Below are positions 44,376 through 52,575 of a DNA stretch of 64,000 nt, piece by piece. A model generated the notes under the pieces. It ran no database searches and was not told the DNA's origin. It was given only the letters and a program-made list of their open reading frames with translations. Within the stretch, counting starts at the first letter, position 1. The number at the start of each line of letters is the position of its first letter. Made by a program: the position numbers and the translations under genes. Source of the DNA: Oscillospiraceae bacterium (lineage in GTDB: Bacteria > Bacillota > Clostridia > Oscillospirales > Oscillospiraceae); the NCBI GenBank assembly GCA_017439425.1, contig JAFSJE010000020.1, forward strand, positions 27,384 through 91,383. Direction: 5' to 3'.

Positions 44376-45560
44376 ATGAAAACGCAATTTGAAAACAATT
44401 CACTCACGCTATTCCTTGAGGGCCACATCGACTCCTCCAACGCTCCTCAGCTCGAAGCTGAGGCGATGGATGAGCTGAATAAGTACCCTGAGGCGGAAAT
44501 AATCGTCGACTGCGACAAGCTCGAGTACATTTCCTCCGCCGGACTTCGCGTAATTCTCAAAATCAAAAAGCTTAAGGGCGACAAGCTCACGGTTGTAAAC
44601 GTCTCTCCCGAGGTTTACGATATTTTCTCCGTAACGGGCTTTACCGAGATGCTAAGCATCAAGAAAAAGCTTCGCGAGATATCCGTCGAGGGCAAGGAAA
44701 AGATCGGTCAGGGCGGCAACGGCGCCGTTTACAGACTTGATGAGGATACGATAGTCAAGGTCTACAAGCCGTGGATGGGCTTTGCAGATATCGACAGAGA
44801 ACGCAGCTTTGCCAAGACCGCGTTCGTGAACGGTATTCCGTCTGTCATCGCTTACGACACCGTAAAGGTCGGCGACTGCCTCGGCGTTGTTTTTGAGATG
44901 CTCAAGTCAGACACCCTCGGCCACGCGATGCGCGACAACCCCGATAAGCTTGAGAAGTACGTCGATCAGTACGTCGCGCTTGCGAAAACGCTTCACTCTA
45001 CCCACGTTCCGCAGGGAAGCTTCGCAACGATCCAGTCTGTTCTTCACCTTCGCGCGAATAATCTTACGGAGTGGTGCACTCCTGAGGAAATCAGCCTTCT
45101 TCACAGCATTATCGACGACATTCCCGAGGCTGATACTGTTACGCATAATGACCTGCACCCCGGCAACATCATGATACAGAACGGCGAGCTAGTTCTCATC
45201 GATATGCCCGAGGTCACGATGGGTCCGGCGATCTGCGATCTTGTTTCCATCTTCCGCGATATGATCTCCGCACCGAAAAACTCCGGAACGATAATTGAGG
45301 GCAGCGTCGGAATGCCGGCGGAGATGATAAGCAGAGTGGGCAATATGTTCTTCATGAAATACACCGGCATAACCGACACTGCCGAGCTTGAAGCATATTA
45401 TAAGAAGCTCGGACTTCTCTTCGCGTTTAACGTAGTGCTCGTTGTCGGCTCCGGCGCCGAGCGCTCACTGAAGATGGCGAAGCATATCATGGATAATCTT
45501 CTGCGCGCTGTTGTCATCCCCAACGAGCAGGCGATTAGATATTTATTTAAGACGATGTGA
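44376..45560 (+). CDS. STAS domain fused to aminoglycoside-phosphotransferase-like kinase (copy 1)
   Basis: 394 residues, start behind TTAGGAGCAAATTAT. Residues 1-~100 are a STAS domain with the acceptor motif YISSAGLRVIL (Ser53/54). Residues ~108-390 are a protein-kinase-like fold of the aminoglycoside/choline kinase type: glycine-rich loop IGQGGNGAVYR (110-120), Lys128 in VKVY, catalytic loop VTHNDLHPGN (255-264, Asp259) and metal Asp276 in LIDMPE. The kinase part resembles the family described from Fibrobacter paralogues (TIGR02172-like). The kinase may phosphorylate the attached STAS domain or a small molecule. It is in one transcription unit with araABD. Confidence 0.82.
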   Translation: MKTQFENNSLTLFLEGHIDSSNAPQLEAEAMDELNKYPEAEIIVDCDKLEYISSAGLRVILKIKKLKGDKLTVVNVSPEVYDIFSVTGFTEMLSIKKKLREISVEGKEKIGQGGNGAVYRLDEDTIVKVYKPWMGFADIDRERSFAKTAFVNGIPSVIAYDTVKVGDCLGVVFEMLKSDTLGHAMRDNPDKLEKYVDQYVALAKTLHSTHVPQGSFATIQSVLHLRANNLTEWCTPEEISLLHSIIDDIPEADTVTHNDLHPGNIMIQNGELVLIDMPEVTMGPAICDLVSIFRDMISAPKNSGTIIEGSVGMPAEMISRVGNMFFMKYTGITDTAELEAYYKKLGLLFAFNVVLVVGSGAERSLKMAKHIMDNLLRAVVIPNEQAIRYLFKTM

Positions 45561-45569
45561 GGCGAAAAA

Positions 45570-46748
45570 ATGAATTCCAGGTACGATAACGGCGTTCTTA
45601 CGCTTTTCCTTGAGGGGCATATCGACTCCTCAAATGCTGCCAAGTTTGAAAACGAAGCGATAACGGAGCTGAATAATTATCCCGGCGTGGAAGTGATCCT
45701 CGACTGCGACAAGCTCGAATACATCTCCTCAGCGGGACTGCGCGTAGTTCTGAAGATCAAAAAGCTGAAGGGCGAGAGCGTGAAGCTCGTGAACGTATCC
45801 TCTGAGGTCTATGAGATACTTGAGGTCACCGGCTTTTCAGAAATGCTCGAGATACACAAGAAGCTCCGCTCGGTATCGGTCGAGGGCTGTTCTCTGCTCG
45901 GTCAGGGCGCGAACGGCACAGTCTATCGCTTTACTCCCGATGAGATGATAAAGGTTTTCCGCACGGGGCTTACTCTCGACGTGATCGAGGAGGAGCGCGA
46001 AGCGAGCAAAAAGGCGTTTCTTCTCGGCGTTCCGTGCGCGATACCGTTCGATACTGTGCGCTGCGGAGACAGCTACGGCACGATCTACGAGCTTTTGAAA
46101 GCAAAGACGATAGCTGAGCGAATCCGCGAGAATCCCGAAGAGCTTCCGGAGCTTGCCGAAAAGTCCGCAAAGCTTCTGCGCGAAATGCACGAAATCGAGA
46201 TCCCCGAGGGAAATATGCAGAGAGCGGATAAAAAGCTGCACGAAACCATCGACGCACTCACTGACGATTTTACAGCGGATGAGATCGAGCTTATGCATCG
46301 CATCTACAACTCGATACCGCAAATGAACCGCTTTATACACAACGATTATCACCCCAAAAACGTTATGGTCTCCGGCGGCGAGCTTATTCTTATAGACCTC
46401 GGCGACGCTGGCGCGGGCAATCCTATCATAGATATAATACACAGCTACATGGTCTACAATCTGATCGGCGCCGATATCCGAGCCGAGAAGCCCGATGAGA
46501 TATGCTTTGTCGGTATTACTTACGCCGAGGCTGAGCGCTTCTGGAAGATATTCTCGAGAGTCTACTGGGGCAGCGAAGAGAAGTCCAAGGAGATGGACGA
46601 GAAAGTCGCGCCCTTCGCGACTATGATGTATCTCACCGTCAGCATGGCTCACCCGAGGCTTCCGAAGGAGTATCATCCGGTCTACGTGGACAGAGTCCGC
46701 AAAAACGTTTTCCCGCAAGCTGAAAAAATGCTCAAAGCATTTGAATAA
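45570..46748 (+). CDS. STAS domain fused to aminoglycoside-phosphotransferase-like kinase (copy 2)
   Basis: 392 residues, tandem paralogue of the previous gene, 9 bp downstream. STAS motif YISSAGLRVVL at the same position (Ser53/54). Kinase motifs: LGQGANGTVYR (110-120), Lys128 in IKVF, catalytic loop FIHNDYHPKN (255-264) and metal Asp276 in LIDLGD. The two STAS domains are nearly identical in sequence, while the kinase halves have diverged, so substrates or partners may differ. A hairpin follows shared with the convergent phosphatase gene. Function unknown; regulation through Ser phosphorylation is inferred. Confidence 0.82.
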   Translation: MNSRYDNGVLTLFLEGHIDSSNAAKFENEAITELNNYPGVEVILDCDKLEYISSAGLRVVLKIKKLKGESVKLVNVSSEVYEILEVTGFSEMLEIHKKLRSVSVEGCSLLGQGANGTVYRFTPDEMIKVFRTGLTLDVIEEEREASKKAFLLGVPCAIPFDTVRCGDSYGTIYELLKAKTIAERIRENPEELPELAEKSAKLLREMHEIEIPEGNMQRADKKLHETIDALTDDFTADEIELMHRIYNSIPQMNRFIHNDYHPKNVMVSGGELILIDLGDAGAGNPIIDIIHSYMVYNLIGADIRAEKPDEICFVGITYAEAERFWKIFSRVYWGSEEKSKEMDEKVAPFATMMYLTVSMAHPRLPKEYHPVYVDRVRKNVFPQAEKMLKAFE

Positions 46749-46754
46749 TGAGAC

Positions 46755-46786
46755 AAGGAGCGCTGTCAGATAAGACAGCGCTCCTT
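46755..46786. terminator. Hairpin between convergent genes, probable terminator
   Basis: AAGGAGCGCTGTC pairs perfectly with GACAGCGCTCCTT (13 bp). It lacks a clear T tract on either strand, but ends both the ara operon and the convergent phosphatase gene. Confidence 0.65.
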
Positions 46787-47563
46787 AAGCTTTTCGATCT
46801 GTTTTTCCGTGATACCAAGCCCATTGTGAATATAATCGAGCACCGAGCCGTATTTTTCATTCAGATGCGCTATCGACTCGCGCAAGAACCGCTCTTCGAC
46901 CGATTCAAAGACGCCGAGTCCCATTTCTGTCAAGGGCTCATCCCAGCCGAGCGAGGAGAAATACCGCTTCATTTTGTCAATCGAGGCGGAGTTATACTCG
47001 TTCGTCAGCATATAATCGGAAACTACGGCCTCTTCATCCACACCGAGCGCCGTCATCAGGAGCATCGCGGCAAGCCCTGTTCTGTCCTTGCCGCTCGTGC
47101 AGTGCCATAAAACGGCGCGGTCGGGAGCCGCGGAAAGAATGATGCGGAAAAAATCACCGAATCCGCGCTTGCCGCTTTCGCAATCGAGGTATTTCTTATA
47201 AAGCGCCGTGCCGAACAGATCGTAGCGCGCCATAATGTCTATGATTGCCCGTATATCGTTAAGGTCGCTCTGAATATCTGCAAACGCGGCAAATTCGCTG
47301 TCAGTCAGCTGCATAACGTCGATATTGTGGTACTCTGCGCCGCTTATCACCGGATCCTCGAAGCCGGCAATCTCCATCGGCATACGGAAGTCGATTATAT
47401 TGCTGACCTTATATGTATTGCGCAGAAGCGCTGTTTCCTCGACGCTGATGCCGCTGAGCTTGGCAGTTCGCAGAAGAATACCTTTTTTGATATGCCGACC
47501 GTCCATAGTCGCGTAACCGCCGAGCTCGCGCGCGTTTTTGACGGATTTCAGAGTAAAGCCCAT
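46766..47563 (-). CDS. Tyrosine-protein phosphatase of the Y_phosphatase3 family
   Basis: 265 residues from the ATG at 47563 behind ATACGGAGGTCACAAA. Signature HCTSGKDRTG holds the nucleophilic Cys and the Arg of the CX5R loop. The N-terminal NARELGGYATMDGRHIKKG pattern is typical of the family. It has no signal peptide, so unlike the LysM-bearing phosphatase at 9.7 kb it is cytoplasmic. Substrates could be phosphotyrosine, phosphoserine or phosphoinositides. Single gene, convergent with the ara operon. Confidence 0.88.
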   Translation of the reverse strand: MGFTLKSVKNARELGGYATMDGRHIKKGILLRTAKLSGISVEETALLRNTYKVSNIIDFRMPMEIAGFEDPVISGAEYHNIDVMQLTDSEFAAFADIQSDLNDIRAIIDIMARYDLFGTALYKKYLDCESGKRGFGDFFRIILSAAPDRAVLWHCTSGKDRTGLAAMLLMTALGVDEEAVVSDYMLTNEYNSASIDKMKRYFSSLGWDEPLTEMGLGVFESVEERFLRESIAHLNEKYGSVLDYIHNGLGITEKQIEKLKERCLI

Positions 47564-47601
47564 TTTGTGACCTCCGTATCTTTTTCTATACATTATATAA
47601 C

Positions 47602-47631
47602 AAATCTCCTGCCGGTCAAGACAGGAGATTT
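47602..47631 (-). terminator. Terminator downstream of cotJC
   Basis: AAATCTCCTG pairs perfectly with CAGGAGATTT around a 10-nt loop. It follows the 3' part of cotJC on the minus strand. Confidence 0.65.
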
Positions 47632-47637
47632 ATATTT

Positions 47638-48059
47638 TCATTTATCGAACGAAGGATTTATAGCGTAGATATTCTTTTTATCCATCTTCTCCGTGGCGAG
47701 CCTCAGAGCCTCACCGAAGCGTTGGAAGTGTACTACCTCGCGCTCGCGGAGGAAGCGGATAACATTGTTGACGTCCGGATCGTCGGAGAGGCGCAGAATG
47801 TTGTCATAGGTCACGCGAGCCTTCTGCTCGGCGGCAAGATCCTCTGTGAGATCGGCGATAACGTCGCCCTTGACTGCGAAGGTCGCGGCAGTCCACGGAG
47901 TGCCGGAGGCAAACTGCGGATAAACTCCGGCGGTGTGGTCGACGAAATACGCCTCCATGCCGGCTTTTTTGATCTCCTCCTCGGTCATATCGCGCGTGAG
48001 CTGCTGGACTATGCTGCCTACCATCTCGAGGTGTCCCAGCTCCTCAGTACCTATATCGG
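47638..48059 (-). CDS. cotJC: cotJC, 3' segment of an interrupted spore-coat manganese-catalase gene
   Basis: Encodes the last ~135 residues of CotJC, from DIGTEELGHLEMV onward. Visible are the Mn-binding Glu/His of GHLE, the later EDLAAEQKAR with the second metal Glu, and the CotJC end REREVVHFQRFGEAL. The 5' segment is found 4.5 kb away at 52578-52770 on the same strand, beyond a recombinase-bearing element. An ATG at 48093 could give a short product, but it lies in element sequence and has no ribosome binding site. Fusion at the 18-bp repeat gives one in-frame 198-residue protein. CotJC is a coat-associated manganese catalase made in the mother cell. Confidence 0.9.
48042..48059. other. 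Left attachment site of the cotJC element
   Basis: Copy 1 of the 18-bp core CCTCAGTACCTATATCGG. In the minus strand it encodes DIGTE of CotJC. Just inside the element it is followed by GGTCAAAAT, one arm of the inferred attP palindrome. Confidence 0.88.
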
Positions 48060-48114
48060 GGTCAAAATGTATTATCCGGGCGTTCATAAACATAGACTAT
48101 CTGAGGAGGTGCTT

Positions 48115-48270
48115 ATGGAGACAGAATATGGGGTTTCTCAAGATTTTCTTTTTGAGTATGAGAGAGCCGTTCTTATCGCATTGAAGGAAGACAGGATTAT
48201 TGACGAGCTTCAATACAGCTTTGCAGAGGAGAAGCTTAAGACACAAAAGGGCAGAAATAAATCTGACTAA
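48115..48270 (+). CDS. 51-residue SHOCT-like protein, candidate directionality factor
   Basis: Starts at ATG 48115 behind a very strong TGAGGAGGTGCTT; the frame is open further upstream, but those codons run through cotJC antisense and the attachment site. Charged and helical: DFLFEYERAVLIALKEDR, then IIDELQYSFAEEKLK. The pattern resembles short SHOCT-type modules often found beside recombinases. Its place 56 bp inside the element, next to the attachment site, makes it a candidate for the small factor that serine integrases need for excision. That role is inference; no DNA-binding motif is evident. Confidence 0.6.
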   Translation: METEYGVSQDFLFEYERAVLIALKEDRIIDELQYSFAEEKLKTQKGRNKSD

Positions 48271-48353
48271 TATATTTCATTTTTCGCGCAAATATGATAT
48301 AATTCATTATATGAATTACTGACTGACCCATACGAAAGAGAGCTGATATAGAA

Positions 48354-49241
48354 ATGAACGAAGATTTCCTTTTGGAAAGAAGGCTCATGAAATTATCGCC
48401 TGAATTACATCAGAGAACCAAGGACAGCGCCTTCGTTCTTCAAAATATGCTCGAATCCTATCTGCCGCGCTTCCCGGATTTTACAGATCATTCCATTCTG
48501 CACAGCATGGACGTGCTCGATTTCTGCAATAAGCTTGTCGGAGTTGAGCAGGCTGAAAAGCTCAGCGCAGCGGAGTGCTATGTGCTTATTATGGGCTGTT
48601 ATCTGCACGATATCGGCATGGGTGTTAACGCTAAGGACTATGAGCTGTTTTCTAAGGAGATAGACTTCGGGGACTATCTGCTTACACATTCGCTGGATGA
48701 CGCTCGCAATGTCACGCGCACCTTTCACAATGAATACAGCGGGCTGTTCATAAGAAAATACGCTTCTCTTTTCGATATTCCCTGCGAGGAGATGCTTTTC
48801 GCGATAATACAGGTCTCGCGTGGTCACCGTAAAACCGACTTGTACGATGGAAAAGAATATCCGAATCTGACAAGTGAGTACGGGGTAATCAGAACTGCTT
48901 ATCTTGCGGCGTTAGTTCGGCTTGCCGATGAGATCGACGTTGCCTCAGACCGCAATCCCGAGCTGTTATTCGACACTTCAAAATATTCCGATCCCATCAG
49001 CAAACGCGAGTTCGGAAAGCATGAGTCTATCCGCAGAGTTGAGATTGAGGATAACAGGATTGTGCTTCTTACTAAGCCAAAGAGCCCGGAATATGTTCCG
49101 CTGATTGAGGAGCTTGCCGGCAAGATTCAGAATACTCTGGACTATTGCCGCGACGTTGTGGAAAAGAGAACTGAATTTCATATCACTCAGTCGAAAATTG
49201 CGATTCTTCCGTGGGAAGAGCGAGAGGGGAGTCATTTATGA
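48354..49241 (+). CDS. HD-domain phosphohydrolase-like protein
   Basis: 295 residues. The metal-binding pattern of HD proteins is visible: FTDHSILHSMDVLDFCNKL (His46, His50), MGCYLHDIGMG (His85-Asp86) and a later Asp in VRLADEIDVASDRN. It belongs to the HD branch without a GYP motif and resembles the HD-CE type. Such domains cleave nucleotides or phospho-compounds, and can be attached to sensor modules; here no other domain is recognised. Its stop overlaps the MATE-ATPase start (ATGA), so the two are translationally coupled cargo of the element. Confidence 0.75.
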   Translation: MNEDFLLERRLMKLSPELHQRTKDSAFVLQNMLESYLPRFPDFTDHSILHSMDVLDFCNKLVGVEQAEKLSAAECYVLIMGCYLHDIGMGVNAKDYELFSKEIDFGDYLLTHSLDDARNVTRTFHNEYSGLFIRKYASLFDIPCEEMLFAIIQVSRGHRKTDLYDGKEYPNLTSEYGVIRTAYLAALVRLADEIDVASDRNPELLFDTSKYSDPISKREFGKHESIRRVEIEDNRIVLLTKPKSPEYVPLIEELAGKIQNTLDYCRDVVEKRTEFHITQSKIAILPWEEREGSHL

Positions 49242-51031
49242 GTTCTGCGATAAATACAAAAGTGGCAAAGAACGATACCATTATCCGAAAGCTGTTCCAG
49301 ACGACGATGATTACAATGATGATCGCGGAACTTTCCGGCGCGCTGTCCTCAGTTATTGACGGACTGATCACTGGCTTCAGTCTCGGTCAGATAGAGCTTG
49401 CGGCGTTGGGTGTTTGTCTGCCGTATTACAGTATTCTCAGTATTATAAGCGGAATTCTTATGATCGGCTGCTCCGCAATGTGTACAAGTGCGATAGGAAG
49501 AGGCGACTCAAAGGAAACAAGCAGCGTTTTCTCGCTGACAGTGCTGATCGGTGGCATGCTATCTGTTACGCTGACGATCCTCGGCCTCGCGTTTCCAGAT
49601 GGTATCGCAAACCTTTTCGGTGCGAAGGCTGAGGCAGCCGACCTTCACAGAGAAACCGTAAATTATCTGCGCGGAGTAGTTATCGGCGCTCCGGCGCTCG
49701 TTTTCTTCGTTGTGCTTACTCCGATTCTCCAGCTTGACGGCGATACAAAAAGACCTCAGCTCGCCTCCGCGCTTATGGCGATTACCGATATTGCGGGCGA
49801 TCTTCTGAACGTCTACGTTTTCCACGGCGGAGTTTACGGAATGGCGCTTGCAAGCTCTGTAAGCCATATCGTCGCATTTATCACGATTCTTACGCATTTC
49901 ACGAAAAAGAGCGGGCTTTTCCGATTCTCTTTCTCTGCGATTCGCTTTGATATGATACCGGCGCTGACGAAGGGAGGACTTCCTCGCGCTGTCTGTATGC
50001 TGAGCCGCACTCTGCTTCCGATTTTCATGAACACTCTTGTGCTCGCGCTTGTTGGAAGCACCGGCGTTACGGCGCTTTCCGCTCAGAGCACGCTTTCCTT
50101 CACTATCGCATCTCTCGGATGGGGAATCGGCGGCGCCGTTTCGATCATGGGCGGTATGATGGTCGGTGAGCAGGATGAAAAAGGGCTCGAGGAGGTTGTC
50201 AGAACCGCGCTCTGGGATATCCTCATCGGCGTTACTGCAATTTCGGTAGTTGTTTTCCTCGCCGCTCCGTATATTTCCGCTCTGTTCGTTCCTGAGGCAG
50301 GTGACACTCAGAAAATGACTGTCGACGCTATCCGCTCTTATACGTTCGCTCTGCCGTTCTTCGCATTCAATGTTATGTGCGCAAACTATTTGCAGGCTAT
50401 AACGAGAATTTTTGCATCTACACTTGTAAATATCGGCATTGAGGTTGCTTTTACGGCTGTTTCCGCTTATATATTGAGCACTCTGTTCGGCACTATGGGC
50501 ATCTGGCTCTCATATTTCTGCGGTCAGGCTATTCTCAGCCTTGTGCTGTTCGTAATTGCCGCCGTTAAGAAAGACCCCGCGCGACATGGTCTTGCGGCGC
50601 ACATGGTGCTGAAAAAGGACTTCGGCGTGCCGGAGAAGGATCGCATCGAGCGCTCACTCAATACTATGGATGAGGTCGTCGAGTTCTCCGAGGACGTCAG
50701 CAGATTCTGTATGGAGCATAAGCTCGGAAGCAAGGAGTCGAACAGGCTAGCGCTCTGCGTTGAGGAGATGGCGGGCAACGTCATTGAGCACGGCTTCACC
50801 GGCGATAAGCCACACCACCTTGATGTGCGCGTTCTCGTCAAGGGCGAGAGCGTCATACTCCGTATGAGAGATGACTGCGAGAAGTTCGATCTCTGCGAAA
50901 AGGCGCAGAAGTGGTCGTTCGATCCCGAGCATCCGGAGAAAAATATAGGCATCCGGATCGTTCTCAAGCTCGCGAAGGATATCTCTTACACGAATACGAT
51001 GAATACAAACAATCTCATTATTACAGTATGA
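49238..51031 (+). CDS. MATE-family transporter fused to an RsbW-like ATPase
   Basis: 597 residues from the ATG at 49238 behind GAGGGGAGTCATTT. Residues ~1-455 form a twelve-helix MATE exporter (for example SVIDGLITGFSLGQIELAALG and TVLIGGMLSVTLTILGLAFP). The last ~130 residues are a GHKL anti-sigma-type ATPase: N-box CVEEMAGNVIEHGF, G1 RMRDDCEKFDLC and G2 NIGIRIVLKLAKDISYTN. The ATPase would face the cytoplasm. MATE proteins use ion gradients and do not need ATP, so the domain is probably regulatory, perhaps a Ser kinase for a STAS partner such as those encoded 4-5 kb upstream. Confidence 0.85.
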   Translation: MSSAINTKVAKNDTIIRKLFQTTMITMMIAELSGALSSVIDGLITGFSLGQIELAALGVCLPYYSILSIISGILMIGCSAMCTSAIGRGDSKETSSVFSLTVLIGGMLSVTLTILGLAFPDGIANLFGAKAEAADLHRETVNYLRGVVIGAPALVFFVVLTPILQLDGDTKRPQLASALMAITDIAGDLLNVYVFHGGVYGMALASSVSHIVAFITILTHFTKKSGLFRFSFSAIRFDMIPALTKGGLPRAVCMLSRTLLPIFMNTLVLALVGSTGVTALSAQSTLSFTIASLGWGIGGAVSIMGGMMVGEQDEKGLEEVVRTALWDILIGVTAISVVVFLAAPYISALFVPEAGDTQKMTVDAIRSYTFALPFFAFNVMCANYLQAITRIFASTLVNIGIEVAFTAVSAYILSTLFGTMGIWLSYFCGQAILSLVLFVIAAVKKDPARHGLAAHMVLKKDFGVPEKDRIERSLNTMDEVVEFSEDVSRFCMEHKLGSKESNRLALCVEEMAGNVIEHGFTGDKPHHLDVRVLVKGESVILRMRDDCEKFDLCEKAQKWSFDPEHPEKNIGIRIVLKLAKDISYTNTMNTNNLIITV

Positions 51032-51084
51032 GACTCGATATTGCAAAAGATGGGGGAGAGTGATAATTTCAAAGAGGTGTATTA

Positions 51085-52575
51085 ATGATAAAGGTCGCAG
51101 TTTACTGCCGCGTTTCGACGGATAAGGACGATCAGGCGAATTCCTTTGAGGCGCAGCAGAGATACTTTAAGAAATATATAGACAGAATGCCGGAGTGGGA
51201 TCATTACCGCACCTACGCCGACGAGGGCATCTCCGGCACCTCGACGATTAAGCGCGCTCAGTTCAACAGAATGATCGCGGACGCGCGTGAGGGACGCTTC
51301 GGGCTTATCATCACAAAAGAGGTAAGCCGGTTTTCCCGAAATATACTTGACACCATCTCCTACACCCGAGAGCTCAGAGCTTTGGGTGTGGGAGTTCTTT
51401 TTGTGAATGACGGAATAAACACGCTTGAGCCGGACTCGGAGCTGCGGCTCTCGATCATGGGCTCAATCGCTCAGGAGGAGAGCCGAAAGACCTCAACGCG
51501 TGTCAAGTGGGGTCAGACAAGGCAGATGGAGCGCGGAGTGGTATTCGGAAGGTCGCTGCTCGGCTATGACGTTAAGGGCGGGATAATTTCAGTCAATCCC
51601 GAGGGGGCGGAGATCGTAAGGCTCATATTCCGCAAATACGGCATTGAAAATAAGAGCACGTCCGAAATCTCGCGCGAGCTCAGGGAAGCGGGGTATAAGA
51701 CTCTTTCCGGCGGAGATAAATGGTCTTGCGCGCACATTATAAAGATACTGAATAATGAAAAGTACGTCGGAGACCTCATTCAGAAAAAGACGATAACGCC
51801 GGATTATCTCTCGCACACGAAAAAATATAACCACGGCGAGGAGCCTATGATTACGCTGAGAGATCACCATGAGCCGATTATTGACCGCGAGCTTTGGGAT
51901 GAAGTACAGAAAGAGCTGAAAAGGCGGAATAGACATACTCTAAGCTTGTCCGGTCGCTCAAACAGCTATGTTTTTTCGGGAAAGATAGATTGCGGAGAGT
52001 GCGGAGCGAGCTTCGTATCTCGCAGGAAAAAGCGCTCGGACGGCAGCTTTGTGAGGCGCTGGTGCTGCGGAGGAGCGGCAATGCGCGGCGCAGAAGCCTG
52101 CGGAGTGGGCAGAGCCATTCGCGACGACGCGGCGGCGGAGATAATGGGTAAAGCCATCGCCTCGATTCGTTTTGACAGAGAACTGATAATTGATAATCTG
52201 ACGAAACTTGTTTCAGAGGCAATTCAATCCGGCGAGGAATCTGCTGAGAAGCTGGCACTTGGAGTCGACAGACTCATGAAGAAGAAGGCTTCGGTGCTCG
52301 ACAGCTTTATCTCTGAAATAATCACAGAAGACGAAATGCGCCTTATGACCGAACGGTACGACGGCGAATTATCAGCTTTGAGGGAGAAAATCGCAAATAT
52401 TCCGGCGTGCGAGAGAGACAATTTACGAAATAAAGTCGCGGCAGTGGTTTACGGCGAGGCAGGATGCGATACAATGTACAAAATGCTCCTCGAAAAGATG
52501 ACGGTCTACAAGGACGGCAGGGTGGCTGTTCGGCTTAAGCATCTGACAGAAGCGTTTATCTTTTCGCTATTTTGA
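51085..52575 (+). CDS. Large serine recombinase
   Basis: 496 residues. The N-terminal resolvase domain begins VAVYCRVSTDKDDQ with nucleophile Ser11; YADEGISGTSTIKR and SRFSRNILD complete it. A Recombinase domain follows (~150-260), then a zinc ribbon starting CGECGASFVSRRKK with further Cys in RWCCGG, and a coiled-coil tail. This is the size and order of integrases and of the skin-type recombinases. The gene ends 2 bp from the right attachment core, and its last codons lie within the inferred attP arm. It is the enzyme expected to integrate and excise the cotJC element. Confidence 0.95.
   Translation: MIKVAVYCRVSTDKDDQANSFEAQQRYFKKYIDRMPEWDHYRTYADEGISGTSTIKRAQFNRMIADAREGRFGLIITKEVSRFSRNILDTISYTRELRALGVGVLFVNDGINTLEPDSELRLSIMGSIAQEESRKTSTRVKWGQTRQMERGVVFGRSLLGYDVKGGIISVNPEGAEIVRLIFRKYGIENKSTSEISRELREAGYKTLSGGDKWSCAHIIKILNNEKYVGDLIQKKTITPDYLSHTKKYNHGEEPMITLRDHHEPIIDRELWDEVQKELKRRNRHTLSLSGRSNSYVFSGKIDCGECGASFVSRRKKRSDGSFVRRWCCGGAAMRGAEACGVGRAIRDDAAAEIMGKAIASIRFDRELIIDNLTKLVSEAIQSGEESAEKLALGVDRLMKKKASVLDSFISEIITEDEMRLMTERYDGELSALREKIANIPACERDNLRNKVAAVVYGEAGCDTMYKMLLEKMTVYKDGRVAVRLKHLTEAFIFSLF

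Noticed and set aside
48060..48093. ATG at 48093 as start of an independent catalase gene
   Set aside because: It lies in element sequence, lacks a ribosome binding site and would omit the N-terminal third that is found intact beyond the element.
47722..48114. Upstream extension of the 51-residue gene
   Set aside because: These codons run antisense through cotJC and cross the attachment site; the strong ribosome binding site at 48100-48110 sets the start at 48115.
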